A program made the position numbers and the translations under genes. From WLMZ01 sp043753895 (lineage in GTDB: Bacteria; Actinomycetota; Acidimicrobiia; Acidimicrobiales; Ilumatobacteraceae), in assembly GCA_043753895.1 (NCBI GenBank), contig JAYUWK010000181.1:1-64000 (forward strand): 64,000 nucleotides of DNA, read 5' to 3'. The notes beneath the pieces were generated by a model, which was given only the letters and a program-made list of their open reading frames with translations, had not been told where the DNA came from and made no database searches. This document shows positions 44,194 through 52,827 of this stretch, in pieces. Within the stretch, counting starts at the first letter, position 1. The number at the start of each line of letters is the position of its first letter.

Positions 44194-46569
44194 TCAGTCG
44201 ACGCTCAACGCAGCTTTGAGTTCGTCGCGGAGTGCGTCGTGCCCCGAGGGTGGTATCTGCCCAGTCGTCTCCTGCTGGCCAGACCGCTGAACGTAGAAGA
44301 CGTCCACGACCTCATGCCCGAGCGTGGCCACCTTCGCCGACTTGATGTCGAGTCCCTGTAGCGCCAACGATGACGCGAGTCGGTACAACACCGCGATCGC
44401 ATCCGGCGCGCGCACGTCGATCATGGTCGTCGACGCCGACGCATCGTTGCTGATGATCACCTCCAAGCGGGGCTGCGACGCGGCAAGTGCCCGCCGATGG
44501 GCGCGGCTGTACGTGCGGATCCGCTGGGCCAGCTTGCTCTCGATGTCGATCGTGCCCGCAGCCACGCCGCGGAGGTCGTGCTCGAGCCGACCCCAATCCC
44601 TACTGATGTCCTCAGAGTGCGGCACCTGGAATTGATCGATGGCGATGCCGTCTGCACTGGTCCACGCCTCGGCGCTGACGACATCGATACCGTGGACGGC
44701 GAACGTGCCGGCGATCTTCGCAAACAGCCCGCGCTGATCGGGACTGGCGACGAACCATTGATCGAAGTCGCCCACCCGCTCATGGCCGGCATGCAGATGT
44801 CCATCAGCGCGCACCTTGGCCAACAGATCAGCGAAGCGGTCGTCGGGCAGCACCGAACGCACCTCGTGGGTCGTACCCGCAAACATCGCCTCGACCGCGT
44901 TGGTGAGTTCGTCGATGAGCGATTCCTTCCACGACGACCACGCCGACGGACCCGTGGCCAGGCTGTCGGCCTCGGTGAGCGCGCGTAGCAGGCCGAGACG
45001 AAGCGAGTCACCCAGCACCGTGGCGGTGTTCTCGATCGTGCGCGGATCAACGAGATCACGGCGCGTCGCTGTCTCGGCGAGGAGCAAATGATGCTCGACC
45101 ATCGATCTGATCACGGCAACGTCGTCGACGCTGAAACCGAGGCGCGGTCCGACACGGTCGACAATGGAGATGCCGACCTCGGTGTGATCGCCCGGGTACC
45201 CCTTGCCGATGTCGTGCAGCAAGGCACTGATCAACAGCAGATCGGGCCGGGCGACATCGCGGACGAAGGCGTTCGCGTTGACCACCGTCTGCAGCAGGTG
45301 GCGATCGACGGTGTAGGTATGAAAGGCGTTGCGCTGCGGAAGACTGCGTACGTGGCGCCATTCGGGCAACATGCGGCTGAACAACTCGTAACGCTCGAGC
45401 GATTCGATGGCGACAACCAGTTGCGGACCAGCACCGAGCAGGCTGAGCAGAGCCTGCTTGGTGCGTTCGGGCCAGACGTCGGGGATCTCGGTCGCAGACC
45501 CGGAGAGCGAGAGCAGCGCGCCGCGACTGATGGGATACCCGGCGTGAGCGGCCTCAGCCGCGACGCGAAGGATCAGCGAACTGTCGTCACCCGCCACGTC
45601 GATGTCAACCTCGACCTCGTCATCGACAACCGTCACGCCGGGAGCGAGTGTGGCGGAAACTCGCCCGGCGAATGCGGGACGACGACCCTTGGCCCGAATG
45701 ATCCGCTCGACACGCGACCAGAATCGCTCACTGGCCCAGTCGATGGAGCGCGCCGCTTCTGACACACGCGCCATGAGGATGTCGGCGTCTGCAAACCCCA
45801 TTGCTGTGGCAAGCGCGTCCTGATCTTGGAGCAACAACACATTGGCGTGCCTGCCCGTGATGCGGTGGAGTTCGCAACGCGTGCCGAGCAGGGCATCGGC
45901 AGGCGAGGCAAGTTCCTCCAGCGGTTCTTCCATCGCCGATGCGATCTCCGCACGATCAACGGCGAGTGCCCAGCGCAGCGCGTCGTAGTCACGCAGCCCG
46001 CCTCGCCCATCCTTCAGATCGGGTTCGAGGAGAGACGCAACTTCGCCTGTCCGCTGCTGGCGCTCCTCGTTGGCTTGTTTGAGCTTGCCCAGCCACTGCA
46101 GGGGCTTACTCCGCCACAGCTCCAGCGCGCTGGCACGGACCGCGGCGACTTCGGGCTCGCTGCCGGCAAGTCGACGAATGCGCAGCAGCGACGTGGCCGA
46201 GGCCAACTCGATTGCGGCCAACGACATCAACGACTTGGCAGAATGCGCTGCCGGGCTCAGCTTCACACCACCGTCCCACATCGGATACCAGATCGGCGAG
46301 GCAATCTCTCTGACCTGATCCTCCGACGCGCGAGGGGGATGCAGCAAGATCACGTCGATGTCGCTACCGGGACAGAGCAGGCCGTGTGCGTACCCGCCGG
46401 TGGCGATGAGCGACCAACCCGGTGGAAGATCGCCGCCCAGTGCGTCGAACCAGCCATCCATCTGATCGGACAGACGCCGGGCAAGACCGCGCCCCGAAAG
46501 ATCGTGGCGGGCCACCATTTCGGCACGGGCCTGTCGCACGAACGCGCCGTCAATCGTCTTGGCCACCAC
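44194..46569 (-). CDS. glnD: [Protein-PII] uridylyl/adenylyltransferase
   Basis: A sensor of glutamine that modifies PII proteins; in actinobacteria it adenylylates GlnK. The 791-residue protein has the nucleotidyltransferase site GGYAHGLLCPGSDIDV (Gly58 to Asp72), a GlnE-like helical region, the HD phosphohydrolase ISALLHDIGKGYPGDH, and two C-terminal ACT domains (about 590-660, 700-770). The usual amtB-glnK neighbours are absent. The frame runs to 46671, but that overlaps the divergent hydrolase gene; GTG at 46569 or 46566 is likely. Confidence 0.93.
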   Translation of the reverse strand: MVAKTIDGAFVRQARAEMVARHDLSGRGLARRLSDQMDGWFDALGGDLPPGWSLIATGGYAHGLLCPGSDIDVILLHPPRASEDQVREIASPIWYPMWDGGVKLSPAAHSAKSLMSLAAIELASATSLLRIRRLAGSEPEVAAVRASALELWRSKPLQWLGKLKQANEERQQRTGEVASLLEPDLKDGRGGLRDYDALRWALAVDRAEIASAMEEPLEELASPADALLGTRCELHRITGRHANVLLLQDQDALATAMGFADADILMARVSEAARSIDWASERFWSRVERIIRAKGRRPAFAGRVSATLAPGVTVVDDEVEVDIDVAGDDSSLILRVAAEAAHAGYPISRGALLSLSGSATEIPDVWPERTKQALLSLLGAGPQLVVAIESLERYELFSRMLPEWRHVRSLPQRNAFHTYTVDRHLLQTVVNANAFVRDVARPDLLLISALLHDIGKGYPGDHTEVGISIVDRVGPRLGFSVDDVAVIRSMVEHHLLLAETATRRDLVDPRTIENTATVLGDSLRLGLLRALTEADSLATGPSAWSSWKESLIDELTNAVEAMFAGTTHEVRSVLPDDRFADLLAKVRADGHLHAGHERVGDFDQWFVASPDQRGLFAKIAGTFAVHGIDVVSAEAWTSADGIAIDQFQVPHSEDISRDWGRLEHDLRGVAAGTIDIESKLAQRIRTYSRAHRRALAASQPRLEVIISNDASASTTMIDVRAPDAIAVLYRLASSLALQGLDIKSAKVATLGHEVVDVFYVQRSGQQETTGQIPPSGHDALRDELKAALSVD

Positions 46570-46643
46570 TCGGCAAGTATTGCAGCCGTGCCACCAGAGG
46601 CACACGTTCATTGCGACGAATGGTCCATGCCAGAATCGCTTAC

Positions 46644-47555
46644 ATGCCACTTCACCCGCAGGCGCAAGCACTGATCGATCTCACCGTTCAACTCGGGCTG
46701 CCGGCAATCGATTCAGGCACTCCGCAGCAGGCGCGCGACGCGCGTGCTGCTCGTCAATTGCCTTCCACCGAACGCGTACACGAAATCCATGAGGTCGATG
46801 CCGGCGGTGTGCCCGCTCGACTATACCGACCGAGCGACACGCCGGGTCTCGGGCTGCTCGTCTACATCCACGGTGGTGGATGGGTGATCGGCGACCTCGA
46901 ATCGCACGACAACGTGTGCCGAGCGCTAGCGAATCGCAGCGGTCACGCTGTGCTCAGCGTCGACTATCGCCTGGCACCCGAGCACCCGTTTCCGGCGGGC
47001 CTCGGTGACTGCATCCAGGCCACGAGGTGGGCGCATGCCAACGCCACGGAATTGGGTTGCGACCCACAACGTGTGGCCATTGGTGGCGACTCGGCCGGTG
47101 CCAACCTGGCGGCAGTGGTCGCCAACATCGGGCCGGTGCCGCTGCGCTTCCAACTACTCGTCTATCCCATCACCGATTGCCGGCGTGGCAGCGATTCCTA
47201 CGTCGACAATGCCAACGGCTACTTCCTCACGGCGAGCGCAATGGGCTGGTTTGTCGATCACTACCTCGCCGGCGGAGAAGGCTCACCCAACGATCCGCGT
47301 GTCTCGCCGTTGCTGGCCGACGATGTTGCGCTGCGCAGTGCTCCACCGGCGCTCGTGATCACGGCCGAGTTCGATCCGCTGCGCGACGAGGGCGATCAGT
47401 ACGCCGCTCGGCTCGCCGACCTCGGCGTGACCACGTCACACGTGCGCTTCTCTGGCATGATCCACGGCTTCTTCAGCATGCCCGAATGGCTCGACGACGC
47501 GGTGTCGGCACAGGCACTCGCGGCAGCTGCGTTGAAGGCCGCGCTCGACCGCTGA
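46644..47555 (+). CDS. Alpha/beta hydrolase of the hormone-sensitive lipase family
   Basis: A 303-residue esterase/lipase. It has the oxyanion HGGGW, VDYRLAPEHPFPAGL, the nucleophile Ser in GDSAGANLA, EFDPLRDEG with the catalytic Asp, and MIHGFFSMP with the His. Substrates are likely short acyl esters; lipid storage roles are only inferred. ATG at 46644 is used; the frame upstream lies in glnD. The stop abuts the UDG stop codon with no gap. Confidence 0.93.
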   Translation: MPLHPQAQALIDLTVQLGLPAIDSGTPQQARDARAARQLPSTERVHEIHEVDAGGVPARLYRPSDTPGLGLLVYIHGGGWVIGDLESHDNVCRALANRSGHAVLSVDYRLAPEHPFPAGLGDCIQATRWAHANATELGCDPQRVAIGGDSAGANLAAVVANIGPVPLRFQLLVYPITDCRRGSDSYVDNANGYFLTASAMGWFVDHYLAGGEGSPNDPRVSPLLADDVALRSAPPALVITAEFDPLRDEGDQYAARLADLGVTTSHVRFSGMIHGFFSMPEWLDDAVSAQALAAAALKAALDR

Positions 47556-48272
47556 TCACTGCGGCCGCACAGAGACCGCTAGTTCCACCGCACGTGAGAA
47601 CACCGCGTCGAGCATGGGCTCGGTGAGCCGACCGGTGAAGGTGTTTTGCTGACTCGGATGGAACGAGCACAGCAGTGTGAGCCCGCTCGAGGAAGTCGCC
47701 TCGACGAGGTGGCCGAACTTCGGTCGTGGCTTCACACCGAATTCGGCGCACGCTGCCTCGTAGGCGAATGCGCCCAGGCAGACCACCACACACGCCCGCC
47801 GCAACAACGCGAACTCGCGCTGCAGGAATGGTCGGCAGGCATCGCGTTCGCTCGTCTCTGGCTTGTTCGCCGGCGGCGCACACTTCACTGCGGCGGTGAC
47901 CCAGGCATTGGTCAGCTGCAGGCCATCGTCGATGCTCGTCGATTCGGGCTGATTGGCCAGTCCGGCGCGGTGCATCGCGCGGAACAACCAGTCACCGCTT
48001 CGATCGCCGGTGAACACGCGACCCGTGCGATTCGCCCCGTGTGCCGCAGGGGCGAGGCCCAGCACCACAATGGCCGCACGTGGATCGCCGAAGCCAGGAA
48101 TCGGCCGCCCCCAATAGGTGTCGTTGCGATACGACGCCCGCTTCTCCACCGCGACCTGCTCACGCCAATCGACCAAACGCGGGCAGGCGCGACACGCGAT
48201 CACCTGGTGGTGGAGTTGCGTCAACGTACGTGCTCCAGCGCCCTCACCCGGTGCTTCTGTGACCAATCTCAT
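47556..48272 (-). CDS. Type 5 uracil-DNA glycosylase (UdgB)
   Basis: It removes uracil and other deaminated bases from DNA. The 238-residue protein has an iron-sulfur cluster set (CRACPR, VKCAPPANKP, ERDACRPFL) and the motif A GLAPAAHGANRTGR typical of UdgB, which lacks the polar catalytic residue of other UDGs. FHPSQQNTFTGRLT is motif C. The frame is open to 49118, but that stretch is antisense to the next genes. ATG at 48272 is chosen. It is divergent from the histidine phosphatase gene. Confidence 0.94.
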   Translation of the reverse strand: MRLVTEAPGEGAGARTLTQLHHQVIACRACPRLVDWREQVAVEKRASYRNDTYWGRPIPGFGDPRAAIVVLGLAPAAHGANRTGRVFTGDRSGDWLFRAMHRAGLANQPESTSIDDGLQLTNAWVTAAVKCAPPANKPETSERDACRPFLQREFALLRRACVVVCLGAFAYEAACAEFGVKPRPKFGHLVEATSSSGLTLLCSFHPSQQNTFTGRLTEPMLDAVFSRAVELAVSVRPQ

Positions 48273-48323
48273 CCCGACGACAGTAGGCCGAATTTCGCCA
48301 TCCCCAGCTAAGTTAACCAGCGC

Positions 48324-48974
48324 ATGCCGAAGAAGCCCCCCGCCGGTCCACCGCCAACGCTCGTGCTGTTGGTGCGCCACGGACAAACCCCGACAACAGG
48401 GAAGTTGTTGCCCGGACGCGCCTCTGGGCTGCACCTTGCCGATACCGGTCGCGCCCAGGCCCAAGCCGCAGCCGATCGCATCGCTGGGCTCGCCAAGGTC
48501 GACGCCGTGTATGCCTCGCCACTCGAGCGTGCCCGCGAGACAGCTGCCCCCATCGGCAAGGCGCTCGGGCAGAAAGTGCACATCGACAAGGGCCTTCTCG
48601 AGTGCGACTTCGGCGACTGGACCGGCGCAGAGTTGAAGGCACTGATGAAGCTTCCCGAGTGGACCACCGTGCAACGGTCGCCATCTACGTTCCGCTTCCC
48701 CAATGGCGAGAGTTTTCTCGAGATGCAGACCCGCATCGTCAGCACGCTCGACCGACTGCGCGCCGCGCATCCCGGTGGCGTCATCGTGTGCGTGTCGCAC
48801 GCAGATCCCATCAAGGCCGCCGTCGCCCACGCAATGGGCACGCACATCGACCTCTTCCAACGCATCGTGATCTCCACGTGCTCGATCAGTGCCATCGCAT
48901 ATTCGGTGGGTGGTCCCATTGTGCTCACCGTCAACTCCACCGGCGGCTCGCTCAGCGAGCTCCGTCCTTCCTGA
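48324..48974 (+). CDS. Histidine phosphatase family protein (MSMEG_4193-like)
   Basis: A 216-residue phosphoglycerate-mutase-fold phosphatase. The N-terminal RHG motif (LVRHGQTPTTGKLLPG) holds the phospho-His; Arg/Glu/His partners lie in ASPLERARETA and VIVCVSHADPIK. It heads a three-gene set with DUF3090 and a kinase-like gene, an association seen across actinobacteria (known to me as TIGR03848/03847/03843). Substrate unknown; an opposing phosphatase to the kinase-like product is inferred. Confidence 0.9.
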   Translation: MPKKPPAGPPPTLVLLVRHGQTPTTGKLLPGRASGLHLADTGRAQAQAAADRIAGLAKVDAVYASPLERARETAAPIGKALGQKVHIDKGLLECDFGDWTGAELKALMKLPEWTTVQRSPSTFRFPNGESFLEMQTRIVSTLDRLRAAHPGGVIVCVSHADPIKAAVAHAMGTHIDLFQRIVISTCSISAIAYSVGGPIVLTVNSTGGSLSELRPS

Positions 48975-48986
48975 GGCGGACGCAGC

Positions 48987-49499
48987 GTGGGTGTGTTCTT
49001 CCAGTTCGATGATGTCGATGCCTTCACCACTGCTGCGCGTGGCCGGCCCGGTGAGCGCGTCTTTTATCTCCAGGTCCGCCAGGGCGACACCCGAGTCACG
49101 GTAAAGTGCGAGAAGCAACAGGCCGCCGCGATTGCCGAGTACCTGCGCAAAGTCATGAGCGACCTGCCCCCGCCGGCCGACAAGCCGCTGCCCACCACAT
49201 TCGAGTTACGCGAACCGGTCGAGACCACGTTCGTGCTCGGTCCCATCGGTCTTGGCTACGACCGCGGAAACGATCGCCTCCTGGTGCAGTTAGAGGAGAT
49301 CATTGCTGTCGACGAGAACGGCGAACCCGACGAGGACGAACTCGAGGACCGCGGACACGTGCGGCTGTTGCTCGAGCGTGGTCAGGCACTTGCGTTCTGC
49401 GAACACACCGAGATGGTGGTGGCTGCGGGGCGTCCGTCCTGCATGTTCTGTAGACGGCCGATGGACCCTGACGGACACCCATGCCCGACGATGAACTAG
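48987..49499 (+). CDS. DUF3090 family protein
   Basis: A 170-residue soluble protein starting GTG at 48987, 12 bp after the phosphatase stop. A strand-rich body (RVFYLQVRQGDTRVTVKCEKQQ; FVLGPIGLGYDRGNDRLLVQLEE) leads to a C-terminal CxxC (CMFCRRPMDPDGHPCP) that may bind zinc. The last 19 bases overlap the kinase-like gene, pointing to coupled translation. Function unknown; family restricted largely to actinobacteria. Confidence 0.9.
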   Translation: MGVFFQFDDVDAFTTAARGRPGERVFYLQVRQGDTRVTVKCEKQQAAAIAEYLRKVMSDLPPPADKPLPTTFELREPVETTFVLGPIGLGYDRGNDRLLVQLEEIIAVDENGEPDEDELEDRGHVRLLLERGQALAFCEHTEMVVAAGRPSCMFCRRPMDPDGHPCPTMN

Positions 49500-50185
49500 C
49501 CCTCGAACTACTGCTCGCCGGCGATGTCGACATCGAGGGCCGCATGCCGTGGAGCAGCAATGCCACGTTCCTGGTCAACATTCGCTTCGGCGACAACTCC
49601 GCTCAGGCCATTTACAAACCGCTGCGCGGCGAACGCCCGCTCTGGGACTTCGAACCCGGTCTGCATCGTCGCGAGGTGGCTGCATATCTGCTCAGCGAGG
49701 CCATGGGCTTCGGCGTCGTCCCGCCCACGGTGTTGCGCGACGGCCCGCTCGGCGAGGGTTCGATGCAGTGGTTCGTCGACGCCGATCATCAGGAGCACTA
49801 CTTCACGATCTTCGAAAAGCGCAACGATCTCCACGACCAGATGCGACTGATGGCCGTGCTCGACATCGTGGCCAACAACACCGACCGCAAGAGCGGGCAT
49901 TGCCTGCTCGGCCGTGACGAGCGCATCTGGGGTATCGATCACGGCCTGTGTTTTGCCACCGAGTTCAAGTTACGCACCGTCATCTGGGAATTCGGCGGTG
50001 AGGCGCTGCCCGATCAGACCATCGCACCGCTGCAACGACTTGTCGATGCGGTGCCGCTGGAAGTCGCGGCGCTGTTGGTCGACAATGAGGTCGAAGCCAT
50101 TCAAGAGCGCGCCGAATGGCTGCTGCAACAGGGTGAGTTCCCGATCGACGAGAGCGGACGGCGCTATCCGTGGCCGCTCGTGTAG
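49481..50185 (+). CDS. SCO1664-family PI3/4-kinase-like protein
   Basis: A 234-residue protein with the outline of an atypical kinase. Lys46 in AQAIYKPLRGE is the likely ATP lysine, D128-x4-N133 in LDIVANNTDRKSGH the catalytic loop, and D153 in GIDHGLCF the metal ligand, as in PI4K and HipA-like kinases. Both catalytic and metal residues are present, so activity is plausible, but the substrate is unknown. It overlaps DUF3090 by 19 bp. Confidence 0.88.
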   Translation: MPDDELALELLLAGDVDIEGRMPWSSNATFLVNIRFGDNSAQAIYKPLRGERPLWDFEPGLHRREVAAYLLSEAMGFGVVPPTVLRDGPLGEGSMQWFVDADHQEHYFTIFEKRNDLHDQMRLMAVLDIVANNTDRKSGHCLLGRDERIWGIDHGLCFATEFKLRTVIWEFGGEALPDQTIAPLQRLVDAVPLEVAALLVDNEVEAIQERAEWLLQQGEFPIDESGRRYPWPLV

Positions 50186-50195
50186 CTGCGCCGGA

Positions 50196-52595
50196 TCAGA
50201 GCTTCAACGAACCAAACACGTCGACAATGAGGTGCGTCGTGGTCGACGTGCGCAAACACACTGTGCCATCGTTGGCCACCGCGGTGACTACCAGGTTCGC
50301 GAGCGTCTGACCGGCCGCGAAGTTCAGGTTCGACACCGTGGGGGGCGCAGTGCCGCAGGGATACACCGTGACGAATCCGCTCGTGGCGGGCTGGTCAACG
50401 GTGACGTTGAGCACCACGGCCGAAGGGGCCGTACCCAGCCCTGCACGTGACCCCACCTGGAGCTGCAGAACAGTGTTCACCAGACGGATTCCGAGGCCGT
50501 TGAACTGACCGTCGATGGTCGTGAGGTTGGCTCGGGTTTCGAGCAATCTCGCGGGCTTCGCGAGTGGGCTGTAGTTGCTGAGCGACAATTCGGCGAACGT
50601 GTCGATGATCACGTGCGTGTTGCCCGAGGAGAACACGCACACCGTTCCGGTTGAGCTGAGCGCAGTGACCACGGCGTTCGGCAGTGTGGACCCCTGCACG
50701 TAGTTCAGGTTCGACGTATTCGGCCGATCGGTACCACAGGGCCACACCGTGAGGAACCCGCTCGTGGTTGCACCATCGACGGTGACATTGAGTACGGCGG
50801 TCCTCGCGGTCGGGCTCATACCACCGCGTCCCGCCACGGGGATCTCCAACGTGTCGCCAGACTTCATTGTGCCGAGGTTCGACATTTGCCCGTCGACAGT
50901 GGGTAATGGTCGTGTATCGAGTAATCGTGCGGGTGTCGGCACCGCGACGAAGGCCAGCGATGGCAGCACACTGAACACATCGACCACCAAGTGGGTTGCC
51001 GATTGATTGAAAATGCAAATACTTCCCGTAGGACTGAGATGAGTGATGACGCTGTTCGAGATGATCTGCCCGGCGCGCACGTTCAGGCTCGAGGTCGCCG
51101 GTTGGGTCCCGCACGCGTAGACAGTTATGAAGCCCTGCCCGACGCCGATCGCCGTTACGTTCAGCGCCACCGCTGTCGCGGTGGACGGCACCGCGCCGCG
51201 GCCAGCAATCTGCACCTCGAGTGTGGATCCCGCTGGGCGGACTCCCCCGCCGCCATACAGCGTGTCGATGGTCTTCTCGCCGGGGCGCGTGTCCACGTAG
51301 CGACCCGGAAGCGAGGCCACCATGGGTGGGCCGGGTGGAGGCACAAAGTTCGGTGGGAGCTGCGCGTAGCCGGGGTTCGGCACTTGGTACATCGCTGCGT
51401 CGATGGCATTCCACGTGTTGAGATCGTCATTACCCAACGCCCAGAAGGCCACACCGCGCACCGCTTTACCACCACTCAACGCGTCGTTCTTGGCAAGCGC
51501 GACCCGGTCGTACACACCATCGGGATCCACGTAGTACGCCGTATGCGAGACGTTGCAGCGCACCGGGAATCCACCAACATCGGGGCCGCCGATGGAATCC
51601 ACGTAGGAAAACGTGCGTTCCGCGTACACCGAGTTCCAGGTCGGCAGCTGGCCTTTACGCTGCGCCAACGCCGGGAAGGCTGCGGTGGTGTAGCTCTTGG
51701 TGGTGAGCTTCATGTCGCTCGGAATGACGGCCGGGCAACTGCCTTCGATGCCGGTCACCCAGTCGGTGCCGTACAACGGAATACCCATCACGATCTTGTT
51801 CGCTGGTGCCAACGCCATGGCGGCGTCCATGGCCCTGCCCACCCACTTGATCGGCGCTATCGGTCCGGGACTGCTGCCGGTGGTGTAGGCGTAGGTCATG
51901 ATGCGGATGCGGTCGACGTTGGCTCCCAAGGTCGCGTAGTCATACACCCAGTAGTTGCTCTCAGCTGTGCCCACGGGCGGCACGCTGACGGCAAGTGTCC
52001 TATAGCGGGTCTTCTCTGTGTGAAGCGCTATGGCGAGATCATGGATGAACGCCGCCCAGTAGATCTTGGTCGTTGCCCAGGTTGAACTGCCATCGGCAAA
52101 TGCGAATTGTTCGTAGTCGAGGTCGACCCCCGCGTAATCGCCAGAGGCCACGAAGTTCACGATGTTGGCGATGTGCGCGGCACGCGCCGCGGGGTCGGCG
52201 AGAATTGCGGCCATCACGTGCGCAGGCGTGCCGTCGACGATGGTAGGCACCAGCGGTGTACCGGTATCGGACGCCGCCTTCTGGTACGCAGCCAGTTGCA
52301 CCAAACCACCGTTGGCGACGATGGTGCCAGTTGCGGTCGCTGAGAAAAAGAACGGCGACAGTTCGCCGAACTGGCCTGCATGCAGGTTGAAATTGGCCAG
52401 CGCGGTCGTTGCCTGCCACCACGGCGCCCAGCCCGAGGCATCGAACGGGCCGTCTGCCGTCACAGCCTGGGCTCGCTGCGGCGGCGCCAGCGTTGCCTGT
52501 GTGGTCACGACCGATACAACCAGGGCGCCAGCACACAGCATCGCCGCGAACGCGCTTCGTCGCCGCGCGCGTGAGTCTCGGGCTGCAACGGACAT
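50196..52595 (-). CDS. Secreted GH18-like glycoside hydrolase with C-terminal surface modules
   Basis: A 799-residue exported protein. A signal peptide (about 1-44, basic start then hydrophobic core, AQA end) precedes a GH18 barrel (about 50-410) with the catalytic DxDxE in GVDLDYEQF (Glu162) and GIPLYGTDW, RGVAFWALGNDD. A Pro-rich linker (LPPNFVPPPGPP) leads to three modules of about 125 residues with DTRP/ETR openings and LNVTVD centres, related to those in the DUF1501 protein. Chitin or related glycan hydrolysis is inferred. ATG at 52595 is chosen; the upstream frame is low-complexity. Confidence 0.9.
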   Translation of the reverse strand: MSVAARDSRARRRSAFAAMLCAGALVVSVVTTQATLAPPQRAQAVTADGPFDASGWAPWWQATTALANFNLHAGQFGELSPFFFSATATGTIVANGGLVQLAAYQKAASDTGTPLVPTIVDGTPAHVMAAILADPAARAAHIANIVNFVASGDYAGVDLDYEQFAFADGSSTWATTKIYWAAFIHDLAIALHTEKTRYRTLAVSVPPVGTAESNYWVYDYATLGANVDRIRIMTYAYTTGSSPGPIAPIKWVGRAMDAAMALAPANKIVMGIPLYGTDWVTGIEGSCPAVIPSDMKLTTKSYTTAAFPALAQRKGQLPTWNSVYAERTFSYVDSIGGPDVGGFPVRCNVSHTAYYVDPDGVYDRVALAKNDALSGGKAVRGVAFWALGNDDLNTWNAIDAAMYQVPNPGYAQLPPNFVPPPGPPMVASLPGRYVDTRPGEKTIDTLYGGGGVRPAGSTLEVQIAGRGAVPSTATAVALNVTAIGVGQGFITVYACGTQPATSSLNVRAGQIISNSVITHLSPTGSICIFNQSATHLVVDVFSVLPSLAFVAVPTPARLLDTRPLPTVDGQMSNLGTMKSGDTLEIPVAGRGGMSPTARTAVLNVTVDGATTSGFLTVWPCGTDRPNTSNLNYVQGSTLPNAVVTALSSTGTVCVFSSGNTHVIIDTFAELSLSNYSPLAKPARLLETRANLTTIDGQFNGLGIRLVNTVLQLQVGSRAGLGTAPSAVVLNVTVDQPATSGFVTVYPCGTAPPTVSNLNFAAGQTLANLVVTAVANDGTVCLRTSTTTHLIVDVFGSLKL
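50199..51324 (-). repeat. Three in-gene repeats encoding surface modules in the GH18 protein
   Basis: The 3' half of the gene encodes three modules like those of the DUF1501 gene at 17599-18705: a TRP/ETR opening, LNVTAI/LNVTVD strand, YACG/WPCG/YPCG turn, SSLN/SNLN segment and a closing VDVF/IDTF/VDVFG. These copies carry paired Cys in the turn and later strand (YACGTQ...SICIF), possibly a disulfide, which the DUF1501 copies lack. Confidence 0.82.
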
Positions 52596-52647
52596 ACCCG
52601 AAACCGTAGGCCATCCATCCCGGGCAAACCCCGCGCCCCGCCGCACT

Positions 52648-52730
52648 GGCACCCCGCGCCCGCGCCCCCCGCCCCACCGGCACCCCGCGCCCGCCCCCGC
52701 CCCACCCGCACCCCGCACGCGCCCCAACCC
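52648..52730. repeat. Imperfect C-rich tandem repeat upstream of GH18 gene
   Basis: Units of about 31, 29 and 23 bp begin GCACCCCGC or GGCACCCCGC at 52648, 52679 and 52708. The minus strand, the coding strand of the GH18 gene, is dense in GGG/GGGG runs, so G-quadruplex formation is possible. It lies 50-135 bp upstream of the GH18 start. Confidence 0.7.
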
Positions 52731-52783
52731 GTTCTGCGTGACGGTGCGTGCCCTGCGGGGCTCACAGCGTCACGCAGAACGGG
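52728..52783. repeat. 16-bp perfect inverted repeat
   Basis: CCCGTTCTGCGTGACG (52728-52743) is exactly complementary to 52768-52783, with a 24-base loop. It sits between the divergent GH18 gene and the AbiEi-like gene, and could be an operator for either, or an interspersed palindrome. Confidence 0.7.
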
Positions 52784-52827
52784 GATCGCCGTTTCCATGA
52801 TGCGCGGGTCGGGGCACGCAGGCCGAC

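Noticed and set aside
48273..49118. N-terminal extension of the UDG frame
   Set aside because: It is antisense to the histidine phosphatase gene and the start of DUF3090; UdgB proteins start near the ATG at 48272.
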